Below, in pieces: positions 25,094-34,705 of a stretch of 64,000 nucleotides of DNA (positions within the stretch are counted from its first letter, which is position 1; each line of letters opens with the position of its first letter). The DNA comes from Paenibacillus daejeonensis DSM 15491. GTDB lineage: Bacteria; Bacillota; Bacilli; Paenibacillales; Paenibacillaceae. A program made the translations under genes and the position numbers. The DNA is taken from contig NZ_KB899667.1 of the NCBI RefSeq assembly GCF_000378385.1, forward strand, positions 186,001 to 250,000. The letters run 5' to 3'. The notes beneath the pieces are model-generated. The model was not told the origin of the DNA. It saw only the letters and a list, made by a program, of their open reading frames with translations, and did not search any database.

Positions 25094-26923
25094 ATGTCTG
25101 TGAAGCCTTGGCACTGGTCCAGATCATTCCGTTTCCGGCTGATGATCACTTCGGTGGTCTGTCTTCTTGTACCCGCTTTCATTACTTTGGCGCTCTATAA
25201 TATGCTGACCAAGGACGCGGTCAAAGAGGAAGCCATGACCCAATCCCGGCAGAAGCTCCAGCTGGTGGAGGGTTATGTATCCAATCTGCTGGACTATATG
25301 CTCTATATCGTCAACACGGTGCAGCATGACTCGGAGATGAGCAGAGTGCTCAAGGAAATTGCCGCAGGCAAGCTGTATGAAGGGGCAAATGCCGAATACG
25401 AGAAGTACACCGACTGGATGCGGATCATCAACAAGATTGAGCATATGACGGTCTACGGTGACAAGGCCTATGTGACGATCTTGCTCACAGATGGCAGCAC
25501 CTTTACCAATTATTCAACCGACGAGTATGCACCTAATAATCTCCGGCAGGAGCCTTGGTTTGAAGATCTGAATCAGCTCAAAGGGGTCCAATCGTTGTGG
25601 TTGGGCACTTCACCGACTGTTTTTCCCAATGACCGGCGAAGCAGTCCATATCAAATTTCGATGGCGCGCACGCTGCGCTCGGGTATTACCCCGTATGGTT
25701 ATGTTGTGGTGACCATTATGGAGAGACAGGTGAGCACCATTTTTAATCGCTTGGCGGAGGGGCAGGAGACGATGCTGCTCGACGGAGAAGGCCGCATTCT
25801 GTCCCATCTGAACGGGGAACGAATTGGGCAGACGTTCACGCCCAGCGGCTCGGCCGCCCCGGTCTCCGAGATCGTGGAGCTGGAAGAGGGCAGCGCCATT
25901 CTGACTCGTCAGCCGCATACCGTGACCGGATGGGAGCTGGTGTCGTTGACGCCTTACAAGGCTGCTGTCTTTCAACTGAATGCGATTTTCAACCGGATTG
26001 CTGTCTTGCAGCTTGTCTCGTTTGTGGTGTTCCTGCTGCTGTTTCTCTATCTGCTAGGGAGCTTCACCCGGCCGCTTGTGCGGCTGGGGAAGGTAGCCGA
26101 AACGGTACAGCGGGGCAATCTGGAGGTGCGCTCCCATATCCGTGGCCATGACGAGATCGGCTATCTCGGCTCTTCCTTCGACCTCATGCTGGAGCATATC
26201 AAAGAGATGCTCGCGGAGGTGATGCGGACCCAGAGCCGTAAGCGCAAGGCCGAGCTGGCCATGCTGCAGGCGCAGATCAATCCGCATTTTCTGTTTAACG
26301 TCCTCAACTCCATACGCATGAAGGTGATGCGCAAGGGGGATATGGACAGCGCAGAGATGATCAGTTCCTTGTCCAAGCTGCTGCGTATGACAATTATTCA
26401 GGACAAAGGCATGATTCCGCTGCACGAGGAGTTGTCTATGGCGGCGGCTTACGTCAAGCTGATGAACATGCGGCAGAAGGAGGAGACGGAGCTGGCACTC
26501 GACATCTCGCCGGAAGTGTTGATGCTGCCGGTCCCGCGTTTTTTTATACAGCCGTTGATTGAAAATGCGATTATTCATGGCTTGCATCAGAGAGTTGGCA
26601 TCATCGCCATCACAGCCGTTTCCGAGAAGAGGAGATGTATCATAGCTGTCAGGGATAACGGACAAGGCATGGATGAGTCTACACTCCAGACGCTACAGGA
26701 CAAGCTGGCTTGGCGCGGCGAGCGGCCAGAGCCCCCGGATCAGACGAGCGGACGTTTCTCCGGGATCGGTGTGGCAAACGTATGTGAGCGTATGCGTCTA
26801 GCATACGGGGAGGAATTTGGTGTGCAGGCGGTCAGTCATCCAGGTAAAGGCACAACCATTACGATGAGCATCCCCAAGGCGGAGGTGGAAGAGAACGATG
26901 TATACAGTCATGCTGGTGGATGA
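25094..26923 (+). CDS. YesM-type sensor histidine kinase, system 2
   Basis: 609 residues from ATG 25094 (GGGAGG 6 bases upstream). Transmembrane segment about 15-37, extracellular dCache-like sensor (about 38-300), second transmembrane segment about 305-327, HAMP, then AQINPHFLFNVLNS with phospho-accepting H398 and an ATPase domain (QPLIENAIIHGL, DNGQGM). It phosphorylates the YesN partner, whose gene overlaps by 26 bp. Its position right after the binding-protein gene fits a sensor that reads the loaded binding protein or the sugar itself. Confidence 0.9.
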   Translation: MSVKPWHWSRSFRFRLMITSVVCLLVPAFITLALYNMLTKDAVKEEAMTQSRQKLQLVEGYVSNLLDYMLYIVNTVQHDSEMSRVLKEIAAGKLYEGANAEYEKYTDWMRIINKIEHMTVYGDKAYVTILLTDGSTFTNYSTDEYAPNNLRQEPWFEDLNQLKGVQSLWLGTSPTVFPNDRRSSPYQISMARTLRSGITPYGYVVVTIMERQVSTIFNRLAEGQETMLLDGEGRILSHLNGERIGQTFTPSGSAAPVSEIVELEEGSAILTRQPHTVTGWELVSLTPYKAAVFQLNAIFNRIAVLQLVSFVVFLLLFLYLLGSFTRPLVRLGKVAETVQRGNLEVRSHIRGHDEIGYLGSSFDLMLEHIKEMLAEVMRTQSRKRKAELAMLQAQINPHFLFNVLNSIRMKVMRKGDMDSAEMISSLSKLLRMTIIQDKGMIPLHEELSMAAAYVKLMNMRQKEETELALDISPEVLMLPVPRFFIQPLIENAIIHGLHQRVGIIAITAVSEKRRCIIAVRDNGQGMDESTLQTLQDKLAWRGERPEPPDQTSGRFSGIGVANVCERMRLAYGEEFGVQAVSHPGKGTTITMSIPKAEVEENDVYSHAGG

Positions 26924-28508
26924 TGATTATCCGGTGCTGGATTTGATTCATTATGCGGTTGATTGGGATAGTCTGGGGCTACAGGTGATCGGCCTGCATC
27001 AGAACGGGGCAGATGCACTGGCTGCGGCCCGTCAGCAAATGCCGGATATTCTCGTTACGGATATCGGAATGCCGCAGATGGACGGTCTGGAGCTGATCGC
27101 GCAGCTGAAGCAGCTGCATCCAGAGCTGTGCGTTGCCATCCTGTCCTGCCACGATGAGTTCGACTATGCGCGCAAGGCGGTGAAGCTGCAAGTACAGGAT
27201 TATCTGCTGAAGGATACGCTGGACCCCAGCGATATGACGAAGCTGCTCTCCGCATTCATTGCCGACCTGGATGAAAAAGAAGCGTTGCGTTCCCGGCAGC
27301 TGCGGATGGAATGGCTGATGGATCGCAACCGCTCCCTCATGAAGGAGAAATTCCTCCGGATGACGCTGGAACAGCCGCTGTGGGATGCTGATAAATGGCA
27401 GCAGGAGCTGGAGGGCTTCGGACTGCCGCTTGCGCGCGGGACGACCGTTATCCCGATCCTGGGCGTTGTGGACGATGCCAAGTCTGCCAGGCTGCGGTTC
27501 CAATCCGACGAAGTGCTGCGGTTCGCGGTAGATAATGTGCTGGAGGAAACGCTCCGGGATTCAGTGGTGCAGGCGGTCCATTTTCCTTACGACGCCAGGG
27601 AAATCGTGGTGCTGGCAGCGTTCCAGGGCGGACTCAAGGTGAACGGCTACGAAGCCGCTGCCGTCCTGCTGAAGCTGCTGCAATCGGCGGTAGGCAGCTT
27701 GAAGCTGTCAGTCTCATTTATTATGGGCCGGAGCTGCAGCGACCCGGCGGGCATCAAGGCAGCGATAGCGGAGATTAAACAAGAGGCTGTCATACGCTTT
27801 TACCGGTCATACGGATCTATTCTGACGCATAAGGCGCACAAAGGCGGAGACTATGATTTGTTCGCGAATTTCGGGCAGGCGGGTGATGAGCTGCGGCAGT
27901 TGATCCTGGGCAAGCGGGTCGCAGAGCTGCCGCTGGTCATTCATAGCTGGCTGGAGGGGGCCCGGCAGCATCAAGTGGATCCCGCCATTGTTCGGGATTG
28001 GGTGTTGAAGGTGCTGCTGGATCTGCGGCTGAAGCTCCAATCCGTCTTGAACTACCGGCCCGCTGCCGAATTCGACCTCATGCCCAATGAGGCGCTGACC
28101 CATGACACACTTATCGAGTTGCAGGAATGGATGATCGCTCATTGCCTGTCGATCATCGCGGCGGACCACTATGCGGGCAGCACCACCAAGCGCACAGAGA
28201 TTGCTGAAGCCTGCGCGTATGTGTCCAGGCACTTGGATCGCAAGATCACCCTGGAGGAAGTCGCAGAATCCCTTTTCATGAATCCGAGTTATTTTAGCCG
28301 CTTGTTCAAGAAAGAGACGGGCGAGACCTTCATCGAATATGTGACGCGGATGAAGATGCACCGGGCCCGAGAGCTGCTCAAGGGAATTGGAACGCCGGTG
28401 GGCAAAATCTGCGAAACGCTGGGCTACGACAACCAGAGCTACTTCATCAAGCTATTTAAATCCGCCGTCGGGATGACGCCCGCCGAGTATCGGACACAGG
28501 CACAGTAG
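26898..28508 (+). CDS. YesN-type response regulator (AraC HTH), system 2
   Basis: 536 residues. Receiver domain with D55 (VTDIGMP) and conserved LKDTL Lys; central region about 130-420; two AraC helix-turn-helix motifs at the C-terminus (KITLEEVAESLFMNPSYFSRLFKKETG and GYDNQSYFIKLFKSAVGMTP). It is the natural candidate to bind the 17-bp half-sites repeated at 21 bp before the permease, binding-protein and GH59 promoters. Overlaps the kinase gene; terminator at 28602-28637. Confidence 0.9.
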   Translation: MYTVMLVDDDYPVLDLIHYAVDWDSLGLQVIGLHQNGADALAAARQQMPDILVTDIGMPQMDGLELIAQLKQLHPELCVAILSCHDEFDYARKAVKLQVQDYLLKDTLDPSDMTKLLSAFIADLDEKEALRSRQLRMEWLMDRNRSLMKEKFLRMTLEQPLWDADKWQQELEGFGLPLARGTTVIPILGVVDDAKSARLRFQSDEVLRFAVDNVLEETLRDSVVQAVHFPYDAREIVVLAAFQGGLKVNGYEAAAVLLKLLQSAVGSLKLSVSFIMGRSCSDPAGIKAAIAEIKQEAVIRFYRSYGSILTHKAHKGGDYDLFANFGQAGDELRQLILGKRVAELPLVIHSWLEGARQHQVDPAIVRDWVLKVLLDLRLKLQSVLNYRPAAEFDLMPNEALTHDTLIELQEWMIAHCLSIIAADHYAGSTTKRTEIAEACAYVSRHLDRKITLEEVAESLFMNPSYFSRLFKKETGETFIEYVTRMKMHRARELLKGIGTPVGKICETLGYDNQSYFIKLFKSAVGMTPAEYRTQAQ

Positions 28509-28601
28509 GGGCTTAAGGCCCGACTGATTTCGGCGCCGGCAGCCCCGGGGAAGCCGGTAGTTGCGGAACCCTGGCACCTCTGGCTCCCCGGCCAACCCGG
28601 C

Positions 28602-28637
28602 CAACCTTCCTCCCTTAAGCGGGATGGAGGTTTTTTT
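28602..28637 (+). terminator. Terminator after system 2 yesN
   Basis: CCTTCCTCCC pairs with GGGATGGAGG (one mismatch) around TTAAGC and is followed by T7. Confidence 0.75.
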
Positions 28638-28649
28638 GAATACATGCCG

Positions 28650-28878
28650 CCCGCAGTAGTGCACCTTTGTTCCTCTATTTGCTCGCAAACCCGTCACGCG
28701 CCCGCAGTAGCGCACTTTGTTCCTCTATTTGCTCGCAAACCCGTCACGCGCCTGCAGTAGCGCACCTTTGTTCCTCTATTTGCTCGCATCTCCGTCAACC
28801 GCCCGCAGTAACACACCTTTCTTCCTCTATTTACTCTGAAACCGGTCACGCGCTGCAGTAGCGCACCATTCTTCCCTT
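28650..28878. repeat. Tandem array, 50-51 bp unit, about 4.5 copies
   Basis: Units begin with CCGCAGTAGCGCACC and contain TTCCTCTATTTGCTCGC and CCGTCACGCG. Starts are at 28650, 28701, 28751, 28802 and about 28852. The first three are nearly identical and later ones diverge. Intergenic, no coding role seen. The remaining stretch to 29058 is purine-rich on the plus strand, with no gene seen. Confidence 0.85.
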
Positions 28879-29058
28879 GCAAGTCCGCCTACTTATGGGC
28901 ACGGGGAGAGCATTCGCCAATCGGTCATTGTACTTGCCAATTAAAGCTAATAGTCGGGGTGGGAGCAATGTGGGGCTAGTGTAAGGGAGTGGAGTTGTGG
29001 AGGTGCTGGAGTAGAGAGGAGGCGTGAGTAGAGCTAAAAAGTAGCGTTGAAAGTGTAG

Positions 29059-29090
29059 AAGCTGCTACCCAGTTTGGGCAGCAGCTTGGT
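29059..29090 (-). terminator. Likely terminator of the GH59 gene
   Basis: AAGCTGCT-g-CCC pairs with GGG-t-AGCAGCTT on the minus strand, about 100 bp after the GH59 stop. The T-rich tract is modest on both strands. Confidence 0.5.
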
Positions 29091-29192
29091 TTTGGTGCGG
29101 GGTGCTGGTAACGGTGGCGGGACGCATGCATCGTCACGCGCAGCGGTTATCGTTATTTTTGTCTACGTCCGCCGATTATTCATGACCTGCGC

Positions 29193-32100
29193 TCAATCGA
29201 TCAGCCCGGTGAAGACGAGGCTGCGTTCGAGCATCTTGGCGGCTTCGGCGCGAGTAATTGGTGCTGCGGGATCGAAGCTACCGTCCTCACGTCCACCGAT
29301 AATATCCGCTTGGAGCAGCTGCTCCACAGCGTCTGCGGCCCAGTTCGCGATGTGGCCGTTGTCCGTGAACTGGGAGAGAGTGCGCTCAGTGTCTAGTCTT
29401 GACGCATCCCAGCCGACCAACGCATAGGCGCGTACCATCATGACGGCTGCCTCTTGACGGGAGACGGGCTGCTGCGGTCCGAACCGGCCATCGCCCAAAC
29501 CACGGATGATGTCGTGACGGTGGGCGGCAGCTAGCTCCTGAGCATACCATGCTTGCTCATTCACATCGGTGAATGGACCGATGTATGGCGCGGTAGCCGG
29601 AAGAGCCAGGCTGCGCGTGAGCAGCACGGCGAGCTCTGCCCGCGTGATGGAATCATGCGCTCGCGCTGTGCCATCTGGATCACCTTTCATAATATGCTTG
29701 GCCGCCAGCTTCTCGATGTATTCCCTGGCCCAGAATCCGGCGGGTACATCGTTGAAACGGACTTCCTGCTGGGCAAGGACGTAGGTGCCCGCAGATCTCG
29801 TCATGAAGGTGGCTGCAGAGCTGCTGACTCGAGTTGGCGTGAAGCGATAGTCGCCATCTATCGCCTGCAGAACGGATGCCCGCGACGGATTAATGCTGTC
29901 CGAGGACACGGGGAGCACTACACGTACATAGTCTTCCAGATCATTGAGCTCCACGATCGTGTCTCCCGCCTCTGCAAACAGACGGAAAGAAATCACACGC
30001 GAATGGATAACGTCACTTGCAAGGGCCACTAGTGAAGAAGCGTCGTGATCTTGCAGGACAATCCGCAATGCCAATTCGGATTCATCACTCGGACTGCTTG
30101 CGCTCACAGCCTGACCGAGCGCTGCTGCCGGGAAGCGGTAGACGATGCCAGCCGAGACCAGCTCCACGTCTGCTTCGGGATGGGTCTCCGCGAACCGCTG
30201 AATCAGATCAGCAGGGAGTACAACGGCATCGATGTCATTGACCGACCGTTCCAACAGGAACGTCAACCGTTCAACTTTATTTGTGTGTTCGTCCAATTGT
30301 GCGATTACTTGCTTACCGTCGACGGTATAGGTCCACTCTGTTCGTCCGCCAGCACCTGTGCCAGTTGTAATCCCGTAGGCTGTTTTCTTCACGATGAGCT
30401 GACCAGGTTCTGCTGGTGTTGGCGTCGGTTGCTCTTCCGGTTCTTGCTCCGGATCAGGGCTCGGCGTCGGATTCGGCCCAGGGTTTGGATTGGGGTTCGG
30501 ATTAGGATTGGGGTTTGGATTCGTTCCCGTCTCAGGATCACGAGTCAGAATATCCAGACCTTCCAATTCGAACGTTCCTCCCTTGACCACCACCTTGGCC
30601 GTATGGCTACCATCTGCCAAGCCGCTTACCACATACGAGGTTTCCCGTGGGCCTCGGCTTGGAATTCGAGCATTGCGTTCATGCAGCTCACCATCAATAT
30701 AGATGTCTAGAACAGCCTCAGGGGTCGCTCCGAACAGATGGAATCCGGTGCCTTGGAAGCGAAAGACCATGCTGCTGTTGCTGCTGTCCGGATTAGGGGT
30801 GCTGTAGATTCGAATGCCCCGGTAGTCCATGAAGGTTTCCTTGATCTCGTTATCCTTGCGGGATACCTTGAGCGTATGCGACTTCTCCTCCAGGTCGCGT
30901 ACCGAGAAACGCACGCCCGTAGCCGAGTCCACCACATGATTGCCCCTATCCTCGCCATTAAGCTCGAAGTGATAGGCGGTCTGCTCGCCGGTCCCTGCCA
31001 AGTAATCGATACCGGTACCGGTGAAGTGGATGACAAGGTATGGATCATCGTTAAAATTGGCCCAGGCATTGCTATTGTTGGAGCCCCAGACATTGTTCTT
31101 GCGGAACGCATAGACGGTGTTCGTCTCATCGCCGATGAGCGACTCGTCATCCTGAATTTTCACAATGTCGTTAGGGCCCAGCTGCCGGACAGATATCACG
31201 GGTGCAGAGGAGGTGATCTCTGCACGCAGGAAGCTGATGGAGCCCTCCCTGGCGACAACCTTCAATTCATGGATGCCATCGGCCAGTCCTTCCGTAGACC
31301 AGACGACCCGTGGCACCTCGCTGTTGTTCAGATAATTGGCTTCGCCGACCCGCTCGCCATTTAGATAGATATCTGCCGACCCGCGTCCCGGACCCGTGAT
31401 GCCGAGGAGCCGGATTTCACTTCCCTCAACATTCATGGCAAAGGAGGAACCCTCTGTACCCTGGGCATCAGCTGGGCCGGACTGCCACGAACCGGAGTAA
31501 ACGACTTGGTGCAGCGGCACCTCATCCAGCGGCCGGTAGATGTCTACGCCACGGAAATCCATGAAGTCTTCCCGTTTCTCGTTGTCGCCCAGCGATACTT
31601 TTAGCGTATGCGGACCGTACGCAAGCTGGTTCACCGCATAACGGATACCTGTCGACGAGTCCACGGTATGGCTACCCACATCCTCTCCGTCCAGCTCGAA
31701 GTGATAGGCGGTCTGGTCCGTGGACCCGGAGCGATAGGCGATCCCCGTCCCTGTGAAGTTAATCCAGATGTAAGGATCATCGTTGAAATTGGCCCAGGCA
31801 TTGCTGCTCTGCGAGCCCCAGACATTATTCTTGCGGAACGCATAGACCGTATCCGGCTCGTCACCAATGAGCGACTCGTCGTCTCGAATCTTGACGATCT
31901 CCATCGGACCGATGGTCTGGACCGATTCGCCCGCAAATGCATCCCGGTAGCCGACCGTAGTGACATTGGCGACGGGAGTTTCTGTACGTGCGGTCATGCG
32001 TGTGCGGTTGTGATACGCATAGCCGACCTGACTGTACGTCCAATCGCCGATGTAGCCGATGGGATTGGCAGCATCCACATGAATCAGCGCTTGTTCCTCG

Positions 32101-34511
32101 CTGTCGTAATACTTGCCCTGGGCGCTGTCGACCTTCTCCGAGGCGTACGGATACCCCTCAACGGGCTCAATGCGCAGACGATCAAACAGCGTCTCGTAAT
32201 AGCCGGACCCAATCACGGCTCTGCCGGCCATGACGGTTCCGTCAGCATCCGTATAAGAAGTGATAGTATCACCGTTCAAATAAAGCGTGAACACACGTCC
32301 TTTGGCCTCAAAAGACATCTCGTTCCATACGGTCTTGTCAAAATCCGCAATGGTCCCCGAAGCCATGATTTGGTTCCATTTGAGAATTTCGTATCTGCCG
32401 TCCGCATAGATGCGGGCGTTGTAAGGCGCGTGGGAATCTGTGCCACCAGCCTTGACGTGGCGCAAGCCGATCAGGGCATAGTTGCTTCTGCCTGCGGCCG
32501 CAGGCGTATGGTCATCGAGCAGGAAGTCGTAGGATACCTTGTAGTTCACCCAGCGGTAATCGCCAAGATTGGTATGGGGGTTGCTGCCCGATGCGGAGCC
32601 GTCCGTACCGCCCCAGACGGCCCAATCGGCGCCGATGATGTCGTGGGTGATCTTTTGCTGCAGCAGGTTGCCGCGTTCCTCTGCTTCGGGGATGTCCCGC
32701 GGGATACGAACGGCGCTGCCAGCCGATTGCGGCCTTGTCGCTTCCTTCACCACCTCGAAAGCCCCGAGTTGATCGGTCGTATAGCGCGGCGTGCCGCCAC
32801 GGCGTTCCACATAGGTTCTGCCCTGGTCGTCGAGCGGGTAGTCCTTGTAGTCAAAATCGTCCGTATACGGCAGCGGCAGAATGGTATCACCGGTAAGATC
32901 CACGGCCGGATAAGGATCGGCGAAGCCTTCGATTTCCGATTCACGGTCCAGTGTTGTCACTGTCACGATCGAATAAGGCTTGACCTCGATTGTATAGCGT
33001 CCGTCTTCCGGTACGATCCGATTAATTCGCTTGAACCAGTTGGCGTCATAGGCCTGGCCCGGATCCGGCCCTCTGGTCTCCCAGACATAGAGTGGGGCGC
33101 GCTCTTTGTCCCCGAGGTTGACCGTCTCGATGCTGTACGTGCGCGTCTCCCGGGTATTGTTGGCATAGATTGTCGTATAATCGTCAGTCTCCGGATCCTT
33201 GAGCGTCATGTAATTATGCGTACTCGTGTCGACATCCACGCCCCCGTCGAAAAAGCTGCCGTCGCTGAACGTCGCACCCTTCACATACATCCAGCGTTCA
33301 TTCTCAGCCGTGTCGGGATCGTCGTAACCGACGAAGTTCATCACATGACGAACGCCCTGAATGCCGCCGTCCACCTCATAGAAGCCGTTCCAAGGCGTGA
33401 AGGCGTTGATCAGATGCTTCGGACTGTAATTGGAGCCCTGGTAGAATGCCCCGACAGAGGGCTGGAAGTCAAAAGAAACCGCCTGCAGCGGAAGGTCACC
33501 GGCTCCCGTCCAGGTATAGTTGGAGATGATGCGGGAGGTGACGTCGATAATGCCGGCCTGGCCTCCCAGCCCCAGGTAGTGCGGTTCCATATTGATGCGG
33601 TAACGCGCGTTGATCATCGGTGCGATGCCTTCGGAGGTCCAGATCTCCTTGGGCTTCTTGCCGTCTGCGATCAGCCGGGCTTGCAGCTGGGCTAGCTCAG
33701 TAGAGCCAGTCAGGCCATAGTGGGTGCTGATCACATCGATCTCATCGATGAGGTCAGGGTGGTCCAGCAGGGTGCGGCTGATGGTCCGCGTATCCCGGTA
33801 GCCGTCGCCGCCGACGAGCTTGATCTGTTTGTAGTCCGTCTCGTAGTTCGGCTCGGTCTTGATTTTGGAGGTAAAATACTTCAGCCACTCCAGCTCATTG
33901 CGTCCATTGTTCTGGGCACGCTCGTTCTGCGAGATGCCGATGTAGTCGAGCCGGAAGCCATATTCCTCGTAAACTGCGTCAACCGTCTGCTTGAACCATT
34001 GATATCGGGGCTCGTAGTTCTGAGTAGCCGCGCCGTTCCATGTCCAGCGTGGCTCGCCCCACCTCAGCACCTCGGTGGTAATGGCGGGATTGATGCGCTT
34101 GGCATCGGCCGCGAACTGGAAGCCCGCGCCGCGCAGCACATTGGCGGGTTCATCGGGATAGCGCATGGTGGCAGGCTCGGTGCCAGAGGAGGAGTCGACA
34201 TCGGCACCAAGCTCGACCTTGACGTGCGTCAGTCCGGCTCCCGTCAGAGGGTTGAACAACTTGTCCATGATGGCCCAATACGCCTCCGGATGCTCATCCT
34301 TGTAATCCACCATCAAGCGGGAGGTGTTGTTGGCGGTTACCGTTCCGAAGCCTTTGAACCTGTTGTGCGGGTCTACGTCGTTGCCATCGATAACAATCGT
34401 TCGGGCAGGTGCCGCAGCTACAGCCGAAGGCGCCGGACTCCAGGGCACCGAACCCCAGAGCAGTGCGGCGCTGGCCAACAGCATGGCGGTGGTTTTGGTT
34501 TTCCTCAGCAT
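29193..34511 (-). CDS. Large GH59-like galactosidase with repeats and SLH anchor
   Basis: 1772 residues with a signal peptide (about 1-34). Residues 40-530 resemble GH59 galactocerebrosidase (GFGTVTANNTSRLMVDY, VKVELGADVDSSSGTEP); IGISQNER places the acid/base at E197 and IWTSEG the nucleophile at E294. A concanavalin-like domain (545-782) matches the GH59 C-terminal part. Two near-identical modules follow (about 870-995 and 1115-1240, with ESLIGDE, YAFRKNNVWGS and ANFNDDPY in both), each trailed by a beta-sandwich, then an Asn-Pro linker (1330-1370) and three SLH repeats (about 1583-1770) that bind the cell-wall polymer. Substrate unproven; beta-galactosides are likely. Controlled by the system 2 operator and a cre site. 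Confidence 0.85.
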   Translation of the reverse strand: MLRKTKTTAMLLASAALLWGSVPWSPAPSAVAAAPARTIVIDGNDVDPHNRFKGFGTVTANNTSRLMVDYKDEHPEAYWAIMDKLFNPLTGAGLTHVKVELGADVDSSSGTEPATMRYPDEPANVLRGAGFQFAADAKRINPAITTEVLRWGEPRWTWNGAATQNYEPRYQWFKQTVDAVYEEYGFRLDYIGISQNERAQNNGRNELEWLKYFTSKIKTEPNYETDYKQIKLVGGDGYRDTRTISRTLLDHPDLIDEIDVISTHYGLTGSTELAQLQARLIADGKKPKEIWTSEGIAPMINARYRINMEPHYLGLGGQAGIIDVTSRIISNYTWTGAGDLPLQAVSFDFQPSVGAFYQGSNYSPKHLINAFTPWNGFYEVDGGIQGVRHVMNFVGYDDPDTAENERWMYVKGATFSDGSFFDGGVDVDTSTHNYMTLKDPETDDYTTIYANNTRETRTYSIETVNLGDKERAPLYVWETRGPDPGQAYDANWFKRINRIVPEDGRYTIEVKPYSIVTVTTLDRESEIEGFADPYPAVDLTGDTILPLPYTDDFDYKDYPLDDQGRTYVERRGGTPRYTTDQLGAFEVVKEATRPQSAGSAVRIPRDIPEAEERGNLLQQKITHDIIGADWAVWGGTDGSASGSNPHTNLGDYRWVNYKVSYDFLLDDHTPAAAGRSNYALIGLRHVKAGGTDSHAPYNARIYADGRYEILKWNQIMASGTIADFDKTVWNEMSFEAKGRVFTLYLNGDTITSYTDADGTVMAGRAVIGSGYYETLFDRLRIEPVEGYPYASEKVDSAQGKYYDSEEQALIHVDAANPIGYIGDWTYSQVGYAYHNRTRMTARTETPVANVTTVGYRDAFAGESVQTIGPMEIVKIRDDESLIGDEPDTVYAFRKNNVWGSQSSNAWANFNDDPYIWINFTGTGIAYRSGSTDQTAYHFELDGEDVGSHTVDSSTGIRYAVNQLAYGPHTLKVSLGDNEKREDFMDFRGVDIYRPLDEVPLHQVVYSGSWQSGPADAQGTEGSSFAMNVEGSEIRLLGITGPGRGSADIYLNGERVGEANYLNNSEVPRVVWSTEGLADGIHELKVVAREGSISFLRAEITSSAPVISVRQLGPNDIVKIQDDESLIGDETNTVYAFRKNNVWGSNNSNAWANFNDDPYLVIHFTGTGIDYLAGTGEQTAYHFELNGEDRGNHVVDSATGVRFSVRDLEEKSHTLKVSRKDNEIKETFMDYRGIRIYSTPNPDSSNSSMVFRFQGTGFHLFGATPEAVLDIYIDGELHERNARIPSRGPRETSYVVSGLADGSHTAKVVVKGGTFELEGLDILTRDPETGTNPNPNPNPNPNPNPGPNPTPSPDPEQEPEEQPTPTPAEPGQLIVKKTAYGITTGTGAGGRTEWTYTVDGKQVIAQLDEHTNKVERLTFLLERSVNDIDAVVLPADLIQRFAETHPEADVELVSAGIVYRFPAAALGQAVSASSPSDESELALRIVLQDHDASSLVALASDVIHSRVISFRLFAEAGDTIVELNDLEDYVRVVLPVSSDSINPSRASVLQAIDGDYRFTPTRVSSSAATFMTRSAGTYVLAQQEVRFNDVPAGFWAREYIEKLAAKHIMKGDPDGTARAHDSITRAELAVLLTRSLALPATAPYIGPFTDVNEQAWYAQELAAAHRHDIIRGLGDGRFGPQQPVSRQEAAVMMVRAYALVGWDASRLDTERTLSQFTDNGHIANWAADAVEQLLQADIIGGREDGSFDPAAPITRAEAAKMLERSLVFTGLID

Positions 34512-34537
34512 GGAATACCCCTTTCAGACCAGATTTA

Positions 34538-34551
34538 TGAATCCGCTTTCA
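34538..34551 (-). promoter_or_regulatory. cre site at the GH59 promoter
   Basis: On the minus strand, TGAAAGCGGATTCA fits the CcpA cre consensus, with TGAA/TTCA arms, directly after the -10. Predicts glucose repression. The same GAAAGCGGATTCA core occurs at 23505-23518. Confidence 0.7.
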
Positions 34552-34616
34552 ATTATAAGGATTATCTGCTGCTGACCATGCCGGGATTTTGACCTTCTAT
34601 CGCTCTATTTTTACTT
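34552..34616 (-). promoter_or_regulatory. System 2 operator and promoter of the GH59 gene
   Basis: On the minus strand, half-sites AAGTAAAAATAGAGCGA (34616-34600) and AGGTCAAAATCCCGGCA (34595-34579) are 21 bp apart; -10 TATAAT (34557-34552) starts 22 bp after the second. This is the third copy of the operator found at the system 2 transporter. Confidence 0.75.
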
Positions 34617-34654
34617 TTTTTTGCCCTGCTGGTTAATGCCCTGTTCGCTGCAAC

Positions 34655-34692
34655 AAAAAAACGGGTCCGACCACACCGAAGTGGTCGGACCC
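34655..34692 (-). terminator. Terminator of the GH16-SLH gene
   Basis: On the minus strand, GGGTCCGACCAC pairs with GTGGTCGGACCC around TTCGGT, followed by G and T7. A very strong intrinsic terminator; it separates the GH16-SLH and GH59 transcripts. Confidence 0.9.
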
Positions 34693-34705
34693 ATTCCCCC
34701 TGTTC

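Noticed and set aside
28650-28878. CRISPR array
   Set aside because: The units are tandem with no unique spacers, and no cas genes are in the window.
31608-33695. A 695-codon open frame on the plus strand, opposite the GH59 gene
   Set aside because: It is fully antisense to a gene with clear domains, has no ribosome binding site and its sequence is rich in Arg/Ile/Val repeats typical of reversed GC-rich codons.
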